Positions 1-8,107 of a stretch of DNA of 10,621 bases are shown here, one piece after another (within the stretch, counting starts at the first letter, position 1; each line of letters opens with the position of its first letter). The translations under genes were made by a program, and so were the position numbers. The DNA is from Euperipatoides rowelli (lineage: Eukaryota > Onychophora > Udeonychophora > Euonychophora > Peripatopsidae): the NCBI GenBank assembly GCA_003024985.2, contig PXIH01S0005585.1, one strand, 5' to 3'. A model generated the notes under the pieces. The model saw only the letters and a list, made by a program, of their open reading frames with translations. It was not told where the DNA came from and did no database searches.

Positions 1-304
1 ACATTATGTTATATACTAGCTATGGTAAACATTTCATACACTTTGTCAACAAATGCACAATTCTGCAAAAATACTCAGTTAGGCAGCTGCACTACTCTAA
101 TAATGAAAGTATCAAAACTCTTAAATATGTAATTAGGATTCATATCCACATGGGCTAGAGTCCTAATAGTATTGAAATTTATTTATATAATTTTTGTAAA
201 TACTGTATCTCCAGTTAATAAATAAATGCAAATCAGTTATTTATTAAAGTTGATGCTTTAAAGTTTGCCCATTATGATACACTCGGCTAAAATATGCCCA
301 TTAT
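1..304. other. AT-rich non-coding flank, no gene seen
   Basis: This stretch is AT-rich and shows no exon-like open frame with splice signals on either strand. It is probably intronic sequence of the WIP-family gene, because that gene's first visible exon starts at 2428 in mid-codon. One small structure is visible: the 10-mer TGCCCATTAT occurs at about 266-275 and again at 295-304, directly before the foldback element. Apart from that I see nothing that can be assigned. Confidence 0.6.
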
Positions 305-786
305 CAGTGTTGGGGAAGTTACTAAAAAAAAAAAGTAATTAAGTAAAAGTAAAGTTACTTGCTTAAAAAAGTAACTGAGTACTGAGTAAGTTACTCACTA
401 TAAAAAAGGAATTGAATAATTTAAAGTAAAGTTACTTTACAAAGTAACTTAAAAGTTACAAGTTACTTTGAAATTAAAAAATTTCAAATCGATGTAGGAG
501 ATATTGATAAACAGCATCAAACTTTAAATGGGATCTAGGCAAAAAGCATTGATGGAGAAATATGTGCCCCAGGGCCCCCACAAGGGGGGAGTGTTGATTA
601 GGGCTGTAGCCCCAAAGATCATGGGGTGGGGGGAGGTGGTGTGTATGACCAAATTACATAGTTATGACTTATGACATACTTAACAGCAAAAAAAAAAAAA
701 CTAGTCTTGTAACACCTTACAAAGTGTTCCACCAGCAAAAAAAAAGAAAGCTTAGCCTATCAAAAATATATAAGGACCCCACCTTG
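305..786 (+). repeat. Left inverted arm of the foldback element
   Basis: This arm of roughly 480 bases is the imperfect reverse complement of about 1088-1480. From outside to inside it has the CAGTGTTG terminus, a field of GTTACTT/AAGTAACT motifs (to about 475), a conserved unique block (about 485-575), a G/C-rich part with runs of C and G (about 566-640), A-runs, and an inner AGGACCCCACC boundary near 772-782. It is about 90 bases longer than the right arm because of indels in the G-rich and A-run parts. Confidence 0.75.
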
Positions 787-1087
787 ATTTCAAGTCCTAG
801 GGTCCCCGATTAGGATGTGGGACCCTGATTTGTCTCTCTCCTTCCCCCCAGCCCCTCTTTTCTCAATTACATGACTGGTTCTTTTTTTAATTACAGCTAA
901 ACTTATAAGTAACTGATCAAAAAAAGTCAAACCCTTTGCCTTCTTTGCATCATATGTGATACACACCATGCTCTTTTCAGATGCTTTTGTATCATATATG
1001 ATTCAAAATACATATGATTTTAAATGTTGAAAATTTTTGTTCACAGAATGAAAAATAAACGATCGTTGGAGCTAAACGTATCAGTTC

Positions 1088-1480
1088 GAAAGTGGGGCCT
1101 TTATATATTTTTGATAAGCTTTTTTTTTTTTTTTTTTGGCTGTTGGAACATATTGTTAGGGGTTACAATACTTTTTTTTTTTGGCTGTTAACTATGTTAT
1201 AACTATGTACCCCGGCCCTACATCCCTAACCAACCCTCCCCCGTGTGCGGGCCTGGAGTACATATTTCTCCATCAATGCTTTTTACCTATATATCCTATT
1301 CAAAGTTTGATGTGGTTATCAATATCTCCTACATCGATTTGAAAATTTTTAATTGCAAAGTAATTTGTAACTTTTAAGTTACTTTGTAAAGTAACTTTAC
1401 TTTTACTCAATTCCTTTTTATAGGAAGTAACTTAATACTGGACTCAATTACTTTTTTTTTTAGTAACTTCCTCAACACTG
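1088..1480 (-). repeat. Right inverted arm of the foldback element
   Basis: This is the reverse-complement partner of the left arm. Recognisable partners are the AGTGGGGCCTTTATATATTT block at its inner edge (matching the left inner AGGACCCCACC region), the CCCCGGCCCT...CCCCCG block, ATTTCTCCATCAATGCTTTT, and the ATATCTCCTACATCGATTTG block. The outer part is AAGTTACTTTGTAAAGTAAC-type sequence ending in CAACACTG. The many mismatches between the arms indicate age or poor homogenisation. Confidence 0.75.
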
Positions 1481-2427
1481 GCACTATTTGGTTAATTAGC
1501 TAATATATTTGTTTATCCCTGTATGATGAATAGTGATTGCAAAAGATTATAAAGAATAACATTTTCAAGTGTAACCCTATTGTATAACCAATGACCTAGT
1601 TCAGTTGTGCGCTAATGCCAAACACTAAAGAAGTTACGATGAGCATGCATGCCATTTTTATTGGCCATTTGGTATTGCGATCCTCATAAAGAAGTCCACC
1701 TTTTGAGTATGTCCCGGCCTAGTTCAGTTGCATGTTTTTTGCATAAAACGTTAATTTTATACAGCTAGGCCTACTCCAATTTTATATTTTAAATTCAGTT
1801 TTGCCCACAGCTTTGCAGTGCATCCCAAATTTGCTTTTACAATGTGCCACAGAATGGGGTAAAAAAAAAAATCTTTGTGGGTAAATAATGATTCAAAATT
1901 ATTCTTAATTTTTTTTTTATATATTTGCTTGAAAATTTATTTATTTTTTTATTTTTTCTCAAATTTCATGTTTTTTTCTTCCTCCATTTTTTGCAAGAAC
2001 AATTATTTTATTGCTTTGTAAAATCTAAAAATATTTGAGTCAATTGCAGGAATTAATTGTAATTTTTTTTATATGTTTGGTGCATAATTTTAAAGTTAAT
2101 TAATCATCGGTTTAGAAGTTTTATGTTTAAAATTGCAGTCCTTGGCAGGAATAAAAATGAATAATTTGAGTCCTTAGCTCAGTTATTGAGAAACCTTGCA
2201 ATAGTGTGTCATATGAGTAGATCTTCCATCAGTTTGGGCCCATTAAATTTTTTTTTTCTAAAATCGTACTTGGACATAAGCACATAGTTTATTTTTAATA
2301 AAACTTGAAGGATAGAATATGAGCCCATTGATAAGAGTTTAAAATGAATTATTTTTTTTAAAAGTTTTTGGATAGTAGGCTACATTTCTATTTGTGAATT
2401 TTGATTTTATATTCTCTATATTTTTAG
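1481..2427. other. AT-rich intronic sequence before the first visible exon
   Basis: No convincing exon was found here on either strand. The stretch is rich in T-runs and A-runs (for example around 1861-1990 and 2241-2260) and shows no WH2-type coding block, so the WH2 exon of the gene is not here. The last bases (about 2405-2427, ending TTTTTAG) form the acceptor for the exon at 2428. The preceding intron must be phase 1, because the exon starts with the second base of a codon. Confidence 0.6.
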
Positions 2428-2565
2428 GCAGCAAATCTGGTGGACCAGCAACTTTGAACGGTCCTCGTAACGGTACCACCTGTGGGGGGTCGGTTCCGAT
2501 GGGGGGATTATTTCAAGGAGGGATTCCTAAATTACGACCTACTGGAAGTAGACCCGGAAACTCAG
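2428..2565 (+). CDS. WIPF: WIP-family protein, exon after the WH2 region (partial gene)
   Basis: This 138-base internal exon encodes 46 codons of a WASP-interacting protein (WIP/verprolin family), a cytoplasmic regulator that binds actin and chaperones WASP/N-WASP for Arp2/3-driven actin assembly. The frame reads SKSGGPATLNGPRNG and then GGLFQGGIPKLRPTG. The latter closely resembles the GGLFxxGMPKLR block that follows the glycine-rich linker after the WH2 domain in vertebrate WIPF1-3 (comparison from memory). The acceptor is TTTTTAG at 2421-2427. The donor chosen is CTCAG|GTCAAT; the weaker GAA|GTAGAC at 2547/2548 is also in phase but would lose six codons. Both ends are phase 1, and the join to 2670 makes a GGT glycine. 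The apparent ATG at 2394 lies in the intron and is not a start. The WH2-coding exons lie upstream of the window. Which paralogue or orthologue this is cannot be decided. Confidence 0.85.
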
Positions 2566-2669
2566 GTCAATATAACTATATACACAGTATATTTCATTAT
2601 TTGTAACATTTAAAAATTTTTATCTTTAAAAATTTGTAATTGTCTTTGTTTTTTTTTTTTAAAACTTAG
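2566..2669 (+). other. Short phase-1 intron
   Basis: This 104-base intron starts GTCAAT and ends TTTTTTTTTTAAAACTTAG. It is very AT-rich with in-frame stops, and removing it joins the two flanking frames exactly (G + GT, giving glycine). The donor has a C at +3, which departs from the usual GTRAGT, so the site is moderate in strength. Confidence 0.75.
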
Positions 2670-3551
2670 GTCCAGCAACTGGTCCCTTAATACCTCAAAT
2701 AAAGAAACCGGCTAGCACTGTTAAAAAGTGGCAGCCACCTAATACTAACCCTCCTGCCAGCAACGCTAAACCTCCTAGTCCTGTGATGAACAATTCTCAG
2801 CCACCTAGAAAGTGGAACTCTGTCACTGATGATATTTCTAATCGAGGACAGGCACCCATGCCACCTTCACAAACTGAAAAGCCGCGCTTTGGCTCAATGA
2901 ACAATGTGGCTGAGCAAAACTTGCAGAATAATTCCAGAGGAGAATCAATATCCCCATCAACTCTAAGGCCTGGGCCACCTCTTCCCAGCAAGCCACCTGC
3001 ACTAAAACGGCAAAACAGCAGTCCTGGTCCATCTTTTAATAAACCTCCACCTACCAAAGGTCCACTATTAATTAATGGTCCACCTTTGCCGCCAGCTCTA
3101 CCGAAAAGGCCAGCAAATTTGAAAAGGCCTAGCAGTACAGAGCTTCAATCATCACAAGTCTCCTCAGGGGTAAAGTCATCCCCTCTGCCCAGGGAAACCA
3201 GCGTGCCCAATTTAAATCAGATTATATCACGAGCTCTTCCTGCGGCACCAACTCAAACACGAGAACAACCGCCTCCTCCTCCTCTGCCAACCAATGCTAT
3301 TCGCATGCAACCTCCACCGCCACCTCCTGTGTCAACACTGCCACGTCCGCATATGGGTGTTCCTCCTCCACCTCCTAAAGTACCTCCATCCGTACGTCCT
3401 CCTCCACCTCCCACGAGAAATGTAACAGATTCAGGCACTGCTGGATCAGTGCCTCCCCCACCACCTCACAGAGTATTGGCAAATACATTAGTACGGGGGC
3501 AACCCCCTCCACCTCCTGTCCGTAACACCTCAAACAGGTTCTCCACACAAG
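2670..3551 (+). CDS. WIPF: WIP-family protein, large proline-rich exon
   Basis: This 882-base exon (294 codons) carries the central proline-rich region of the WIP homologue. It starts at acceptor ACTTAG|GTCC and ends at donor ACAAG|GTAATT, both phase 1. The first third holds two basic-tryptophan patches (VKKWQPP and PPRKWNSV). The middle has SH3-type motifs, for example RPGPPLPSKP (class I RxxPxxP) and PALPKR (class II PxxPxR). The last third holds six polyproline stretches: EQPPPPPLP, MQPPPPPPV, GVPPPPPKV, RPPPPPTR, SVPPPPPHR and GQPPPPPVR. XPPPPP motifs are the type bound by profilin and by SH3 adaptors such as Nck in this family. An SRALPAAPTQ stretch resembles SRALPATPQ of vertebrate WIPF1 (from memory). 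The exon is markedly GC-richer than its surroundings. The methionine codon at 2783 is internal, not a start. Proline-rich sequence alone would be weak evidence; the flanking conserved exons fix the family. Confidence 0.88.
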
Positions 3552-3677
3552 GTAATTTTTATTTTATAAATTTAATTTTAAATAGTTTTAGATTTTAGTT
3601 TGCAATTCTTAAAGCTTTACAGGAACACAAAGAAAATGATTTTTTTATCGATTTTAAAATATTTTAAAAGATTTACT

Positions 3678-4137
3678 GTTATATATTAGTACAATGAGGA
3701 AACTAATAAACTATACTTTAAAAGTATAAGTTAACAAACATTTAATAAACTACTGTATTGTACAACATAGCTGATCGTATACTCATCGGCTGCATATACT
3801 GTAACTGTAGAACAGAACAATAATATATATTGCTATATGCTGTCGCATGCAATAACACTATGCATTATTTACCATGTATAATGTACAGTATATCTAGTAT
3901 AATACATTATATTGAATACCAAAAGTTTGTTATATATTATATTAGTACAATATGGAAATGAATAAAACTATACTTTACAAGTATAAGTTAACAAATATTT
4001 AATAAACTACTGTATTGTACAATGTAGCTGATCGAAAACTCGTCAGCTGCATATAACTGTAGAACAGAACACTAACTAGTGTCACATGCAATATACACTA
4101 TGCATTATTTACCGTGTATATCTAATACATTTTATAC
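3678..4137. repeat. Imperfect tandem duplication, ~250-bp unit, intronic
   Basis: Copy 1 (about 3678-3915) and copy 2 (about 3929-4137) share, in the same order, TATTAGTACAAT, ACTATACTTTA, AAGTATAAGTTAACAAA, TTTAATAAACTACTGTATTG, TAGCTGATCG, AACTGTAGAACAGAACA, ACTATGCATTATTTACC and GTATATCTA. The period is about 250 bases. Copy 2 is shorter through deletions around its TGCTATATGC and ATGTACAG counterparts. The function is unknown; it could be a local segmental duplication or two adjacent copies of a dispersed repeat. Confidence 0.85.
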
Positions 4138-4253
4138 TGTATATAGAGATATACCACAATTACTAATTTATTTCCAAAATAAGTACCGTATGTTAAATGT
4201 ATTAGAATTGGCTAGTGTATGCTATTGATTTTGTTATCATAATGTCCTATACA

Positions 4254-4306
4254 TTTTGCATTGGTAATGTGATTTTGCATTGGTAATGTGATTTTGCATT
4301 GGTAAT
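4254..4306. repeat. 19-bp tandem repeat, 2.8 copies
   Basis: The unit TTTTGCATTGGTAATGTGA starts at 4254, 4273 and 4292. The third copy stops after 15 bases (TTTTGCATTGGTAAT). The copies are identical over their shared length, which points to a recent expansion. Confidence 0.95.
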
Positions 4307-4581
4307 CACCTGTTATTTGATTTTAATTTTGTAATGTCAAAATTCCAAGGAAAATATAATTATTCAGTGTTTGGAAATAACTTGCTACTTGTACCTAAAC
4401 TATAAATTTTGTAGATGGCGCTGCTACCTTAAAAATATAGCAATAGGCTTTTAAATAGTCTAAAAAAATAGATAACTTTTGTTATTTTCATGAGTGTATA
4501 TATTGTAAATTTGATTTCTAAAAAGTTCTAAAATCATTTGCTCTGTATAAATTCGGATCTCATCCTCCTTGTTTTTTACAG

Positions 4582-4640
4582 GTGGCAGCAGATTGCCACC
4601 TCCGCTAGGCGGGCCTATAGGCAGTAGCTTTCAGGAATGA
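4582..4640 (+). CDS. WIPF: Probable alternative exon of the WIP gene, ends in TGA
   Basis: A good acceptor (GTTTTTTACAG, 4571-4581) is followed by a small GC-rich proline-rich frame. Spliced from the phase-1 donor at 3551 it reads GGSRLPPPLGGPIGSSFQE and then TGA (4638-4640). Its composition and frame fit the upstream exon, so I take it as a real exon. No good GT donor precedes the stop. The in-phase possibilities are weak: GCA|GTAGCT at 4623/4624 and a GC donor TAG|GCAGTA at 4620/4621; either would allow use as a cassette before 9404. Read to the TGA, it is a terminal exon yielding a protein without the WASP-binding segment. An ATTAAA lies 53 bases after the stop. Whether it is a cassette, a terminal exon or a decayed exon cannot be settled from sequence alone. 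Confidence 0.55.
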
Positions 4641-4693
4641 GTAGCAACTGTTTTGTCACAAAGATTTCTAACTAACTAATATACTGTACATTT

Positions 4694-4699
4694 ATTAAA
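4694..4699 (+). terminator. Possible variant polyadenylation signal for the short isoform
   Basis: ATTAAA, the commonest variant of AATAAA in animals, lies 53 bases after the TGA of the optional exon. In DNA this AT-rich it may occur by chance. Its position is what a terminal exon would need, but nothing else supports it. Confidence 0.3.
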
Positions 4700-4702
4700 A
4701 AC

Positions 4703-4723
4703 ATTAATACTTATAGTATTAAT
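4703..4723. repeat. Perfect 9-bp hairpin
   Basis: ATTAATACT and AGTATTAAT pair perfectly around a TAT loop. It sits just behind the ATTAAA that follows the optional exon. It is very AT-rich, so stability and function are doubtful. Confidence 0.6.
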
Positions 4724-4924
4724 GATTAGTGAAGAAAGCAAACTTAGGAGTTCCTTTTTAGCTAATTTTCCTAAATTAATCTTCAGCGCAGGGAATATCT
4801 TAAGTATCCCAAAATAGCATGTCTGATCTGCTTAACACGATCACTGCGGGATGATATATGCAATACTCATCCTATAAGAGGAATAGTTTTTTTCTTATAA
4901 AATGTATTTTGATAGGCCTATTAT

Positions 4925-5100
4925 CAATGTTTGGAAAGTTCCTAAATAAAAGGAACTACAGTAATTCCTTTTTTTTTCCTTTTTCAAAAAAAGGAACTAT
5001 TACCTTTCCTTTTATTTTTTTTAAAAAAAGGAACTAGTTCCTTTCATAGTTCCTATAAAAAGATACTAAAGTTCTTATTAGCTCCTTTTTTTTTTTTTTA
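4925..5100 (+). mobile_element. hAT-like transposon end with GGAACT subterminal repeats, truncated
   Basis: The left end CAATGTTTGGAAAGTTCCT resembles the CAGTGTTGGGGAAGTTACT terminus of the element at 305, and it is likewise preceded by ATTAT. It is followed by many copies of AGGAACTA/TAGTTCCT in both orientations (AAAGGAACTA, GGAACTAGTTCC, ATAGTTCCTAT) between T- and A-runs. Clustered short subterminal repeats of this kind are typical of hAT elements. I found no matching right terminus (GGAACTTTCCAAACATTG-like) downstream, so it is a solo or truncated end. The right limit is approximate. Confidence 0.6.
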
Positions 5101-5747
5101 AGAAAATTTTTGAATGATGAGAGATGTAAGATTATTGACATGCCACTACCGAGATGTGTTCTTGGAAAATTTCAAAATGTGGGAGCGGGGAGATTAAAAT
5201 TCAACTGCCTCCTCCACCCCCTTCTTTCCTCTCACACATTAGTTTATTTTTTGTTTTCTGAGATGAATTTGTTTATTTTTATTGCAAAATTAAAATTACT
5301 CTAATTCAGAATAATAATGTTTTTGGACTTTGAATAGTCAACATTTAATCAAAATGATGATTCAGTCCAGTTTGAGACATGGCTTGCCAATTGCTCACAA
5401 TATTGGATATTTTATTCATTTTATTAAAATATTTTATTAAAATATATAGCAATGCTTCTCTAAACATTATTGTTTGCAAGGGACATATAGGACCATTTAC
5501 ACTGTAGCCTATTTAGGTATGGCAAGAAAATTTTGCAGAAAATAATTACCCAGATTCAAACACTTCAAATAGTAATATTTTTTTTTACATAGCCTACTGC
5601 AGCCTATAAACAGTATCAATTACTGATTCTAGATTTATTTATAGGAAGAAAAACAAAAACATGTTTGGCTTCAAAGACATAATATAGTCCTGATCATAAC
5701 CCCATAAAATCCCCACCCCTTCCATCCTCTTTGTTTTGCTTTGCTAG
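5101..5747. other. AT-rich intronic sequence, no gene
   Basis: No exon-like segment was recognised. A near-duplicate ATTTTATTAAAAT motif occurs at about 5417-5445. The last part (about 5700-5747) becomes strikingly C/T-rich (CCCCACCCCTTCCATCCTCTTTGTTTTGCTTTGCTAG), which looks like a strong splice acceptor and leads into the candidate described at 5748. Confidence 0.6.
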
Positions 5748-5773
5748 GTGGTAGCGGTATAATTCAAGCCTGA
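5748..5773 (+). other. Candidate cryptic or decayed alternative exon
   Basis: A long polypyrimidine tract ending TTTGCTAG is followed by GTGGTAGCGGTATAATTCAA and then GCCTGA. Joined to the phase-1 donor at 3551 it would read GGSGIIQA and then TGA (5771-5773). The start (GTGGYAGC) and the tail (TTCARGnnTGAG) resemble the start and tail of the optional exon at 4582-4640, so it may be a shrunken duplicate of it. A nine-base microexon ending before GTATAA (exon 5748-5756) would also keep phase. There is no proof of use. Confidence 0.25.
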
Positions 5774-5950
5774 GCAAACCTTAACCACAAACCACATGGA
5801 AAGTATGAGAAAGTTTGTAGCATCCCACTTATCATTTCTGACAATTATATAGGCTATATATTAAAAAAAATCATAATAAACTGATTTATGCATTGAAAGA
5901 TGGACCAGAAAATGGAAATTCTAATTTCTAAAAAAGTTGTGTAAGTACAT

Positions 5951-6035
5951 AGTAGGGAGGCAGGGAAGGAGGTAGAAAGGGAGATAAGGAATTAGGGAGG
6001 GAGGTAAGTAGGTAGGCAGAAAGATAGGTTGGTTG
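5951..6035 (+). repeat. Degenerate purine-rich (GGGA/GGTA) microsatellite
   Basis: The plus strand is an almost unbroken run of G, A and some T built from GGGAGG, AAGG, GGTAGG and AGGTAAGTAGG units, in contrast to its AT-rich surroundings. It is an imperfect (GGNA)n-type simple repeat. It also contains GTAAGT-like strings that could act as decoy donors, but no open exon precedes them. Confidence 0.75.
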
Positions 6036-7861
6036 TTTTACATTTTCCTTTACTGCGTCTCTTATTTTAGATAGAATTTTATTGTTTTGATTTTTAAAAT
6101 CTGGATTAAATTTTGATTTAAAAAAATGTATAAGTTTATTCCTAAATGTTTTATAGGCTATTTATATGATGCTACCTAAAAGTCAAAATTTCAGAATCGC
6201 TCGATAGATCTTGAAAATAATATCACTGTGACTCCAAAACTGAAGAAAATGTTAATCAAGAAATATGTTTTTTTATTTCCTATTTTATGGGTTTAACTCA
6301 TATTTACATTTTGAAACTTGTAACATAAACGACTCGGATTCGAGTCATTAGCAGATTGTGATAGTTCATTTGCAATGAAAGTGTTAACAAGACATTCAAA
6401 TAAACCAAACATCATTGTTCTAGGATGAGTGGTTGAGGAGGCAAACCAATATTGAGACATTTCTACTCTATTATATAGCTTGCAAAGTGTAACTAAGGAT
6501 TTATACTTCTGTAATTGCTTACTGATTGAAGATTTATAATTTATATTACTACAATTTTAAATCAAGACAGTTATTTGACTAGGAAAATAATGAATTGTTA
6601 TTAGATACTATAACTATTTTCACACATACAAATGATTGGTTTTAGAAAAATAGTATAATAAAAAACTTTTGACCATAAACAAAATGGATGGCAAATATTT
6701 TCCTCCTCTTGTGCATTTTGGGTGACATCTCCCAAAATTATAACATTTGCCACCATTGCCATGGTAAATATCGAGCTCTGAAATTAATGAAAGAAACAAA
6801 GCGATGCAGCTCATCTATTATTGTAGCAAGGACTAATTTCTTCAAGGAATAATAGCTGGAGCTGGCTACAAGAAAAATGTTACTGATCCAAACATATACT
6901 GAAATTGGTTAAAAAAAATTGTTCGAAATTGAAAATTTTGTTCTAATTACATGCTCGCACGCGTAAGGACATCTTTTACCTATTTACAAATTTAGCTTCA
7001 TGATGTGCAGTTATGTACCGTTCTTATTAAATTTATATGTTATTTGAGACTTGAGAGTGACCCTATCAGACTCCTTTGTTTTTATCGTTCTTGTCCTTCA
7101 CTTCCAGATTCAATAAAAAAAATTTGAATGAAAAGGACCAATGATTTTTTTTGTGTCTCTTCTACTATTTTTTCAAATACTAAGACAAGGAAAACAGAAC
7201 AGCTTAATTGTGGAATTTATGAGTCTGATAATATGTCCCTCGGCTAAACCTGTTACTTTTGATTTCCACCTCTTAATGACTAAAAGTATTAAAGTATTAT
7301 TGTATAGAAACCTTACTGGTATAGTTGAGGTAATGTGATGGGTTCATGATTTGATTTTCTTCGTTTAAGTTAATTGCCAATAGGTTTTAGTTAAGACATC
7401 ACGCACATCCTGGTTGACAAAGGGTTTGTTTATCTACTTTTGTTTTATAATGATAACGAAGCAATATTAATAAAAAATGTCTTCCATGAAGATTAACACT
7501 AATGTTGCTGATCTATATTAATAATAAGAATCATTTTTGAGATTTGAGGAAAAAAAATTAATGAAAAGAATTGATTAAAAGAAATTGCAATGATAAAAAT
7601 TGTGGGCGATAGTATATACAGTAACATAGTCTAATAATTTCAGGAATGATGACAGCCCCTCCCCCCTTTCATTGACAATTTTTTAAAATTGCATTTTTGT
7701 ACTATAATTTCGTGCAACCTATGATTTAAAACATATCGCCCAAACTGAACTGGATTTTTCAGGATGTTAACTTTGATATGTGGCGTGCCAGGTGATTTAA
7801 TATTTTAGCAGAACACCAGATACTTCAGATTTGGAAACTTAGGCAATAAGTTCAAATATGA

Positions 7862-8068
7862 TTTATTATTCTTTTAAAACAATTTATCAGAGTAGGAATC
7901 CAACCTCAAATTGAGCATCCATTAATTGGCGAAAGACTTTTCTCTAAATATATTTACAAAGTAAATTATTATTTTTTTAAAGCAATTTATCATCTTGGAA
8001 ATCCTACCTCAAATTGTGCATCCATTAATTGAATGATCTACTCTAAATACAATTTGTTTACAAAGTAA
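7862..8068. repeat. Imperfect tandem duplication, ~103-bp unit
   Basis: Copy 1 (about 7862-7964) and copy 2 (about 7965-8068) share TTATTATT, TTTTAAA, CAATTTATCA, GGAAATC/GGAATC, ACCTCAAATTG, GCATCCATTAATTG, CTCTAAATA, and TTTACAAAGTAAA at the end. Copy 2 has a few indels. Divergence is moderate. No function is evident. Confidence 0.85.
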
Positions 8069-8080
8069 AATGGCTCATGC

Positions 8081-8107
8081 AAAAAAAAAAAAATATATAT
8101 ATATAAA
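8081..8107. repeat. A-run followed by (TA)n microsatellite
   Basis: Thirteen A residues run directly into a short alternating TA tract and then AAAA. It is simple low-complexity sequence and could mark the 3' end of an old retrocopy, although no source gene is recognisable upstream. Confidence 0.7.

Larger units (their letters stand above)
305..1480. mobile_element. hAT-like non-autonomous foldback transposon with long inverted arms
   Basis: The left end reads CAGTGTTGGGGAAGTTACT and the right end is its near-perfect reverse complement, AGTAACTTCCTCAACACTG. Complementarity continues inwards for hundreds of bases: the left arm (about 305-786) pairs with the right arm (about 1088-1480) through shared blocks. 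These include the AAGTAACTT-rich subterminal region, the block around ATCGATGTAGGAGATATTGAT, the block around GCATTGATGGAGAAATATGT, and the TATCAAAAATATATAAGG block. The CAGTGTTG terminus with repeated GTTACTTT motifs is known from hAT-superfamily elements in animals. No transposase frame is present, so this is a MITE or foldback derivative. The flanking 8-mers (cccattat and gcactatt) do not match convincingly, so a target-site duplication is not demonstrated; the insertion is probably old. The unpaired centre is about 787-1087. Confidence 0.8.
3552..4581 (+). other. Intron part 1, between the proline-rich exon and the optional exon
   Basis: The donor is GTAATT. The acceptor used by the optional exon is TTGTTTTTTACAG at 4569-4581. 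The stretch has no coding signal. It contains an imperfect tandem duplication (about 3678-4137) and a 19-bp tandem repeat (4254-4306), which are listed separately. The rest is AT-rich and unassigned. Confidence 0.65.

Noticed and set aside
297-304. Target-site duplication for the foldback element (cccattat against gcactatt at 1481-1488)
   Set aside because: Only about three of eight positions agree, so a duplication cannot be claimed. The insertion may be too old, or the true ends may differ by a few bases.
1-2427. WH2 (actin-binding) exon of the WIP gene
   Set aside because: I looked for an LLxDIxxGxxLKK-type coding block and found none. The domain must be encoded upstream of the window.
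2783-2785. ATG as translation start of the large open frame
   Set aside because: The frame stays open upstream to the acceptor at 2669 and continues the exon at 2428-2565 in phase. Family knowledge places the N-terminus with WH2 further upstream.
2797-3057. Minus-strand open frame rich in glycine opposite the proline-rich exon
   Set aside because: It is the mirror of CCN codons in the real coding strand (proline becomes glycine). It has no family similarity and no supporting signals. The other minus-strand frames at 2838-3032 and 3253-3438 are rejected for the same reason.
5110-5304. Plus-strand 64-codon frame
   Set aside because: Intron-like composition behind a T-run, no similarity, no splice signals; considered chance.
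6620-6814. Minus-strand frame with a cysteine-rich stretch (GGKCYNFGRCHPKCTRGG)
   Set aside because: The cysteines are suggestive of a zinc knuckle or a small secreted peptide, but the spacing fits no family I know. The rest is intron-like and no splice or start context supports it.
7141-7338. Plus-strand 65-codon frame
   Set aside because: Phe/Leu/Ile-rich translation of AT-rich DNA with no recognisable domain.
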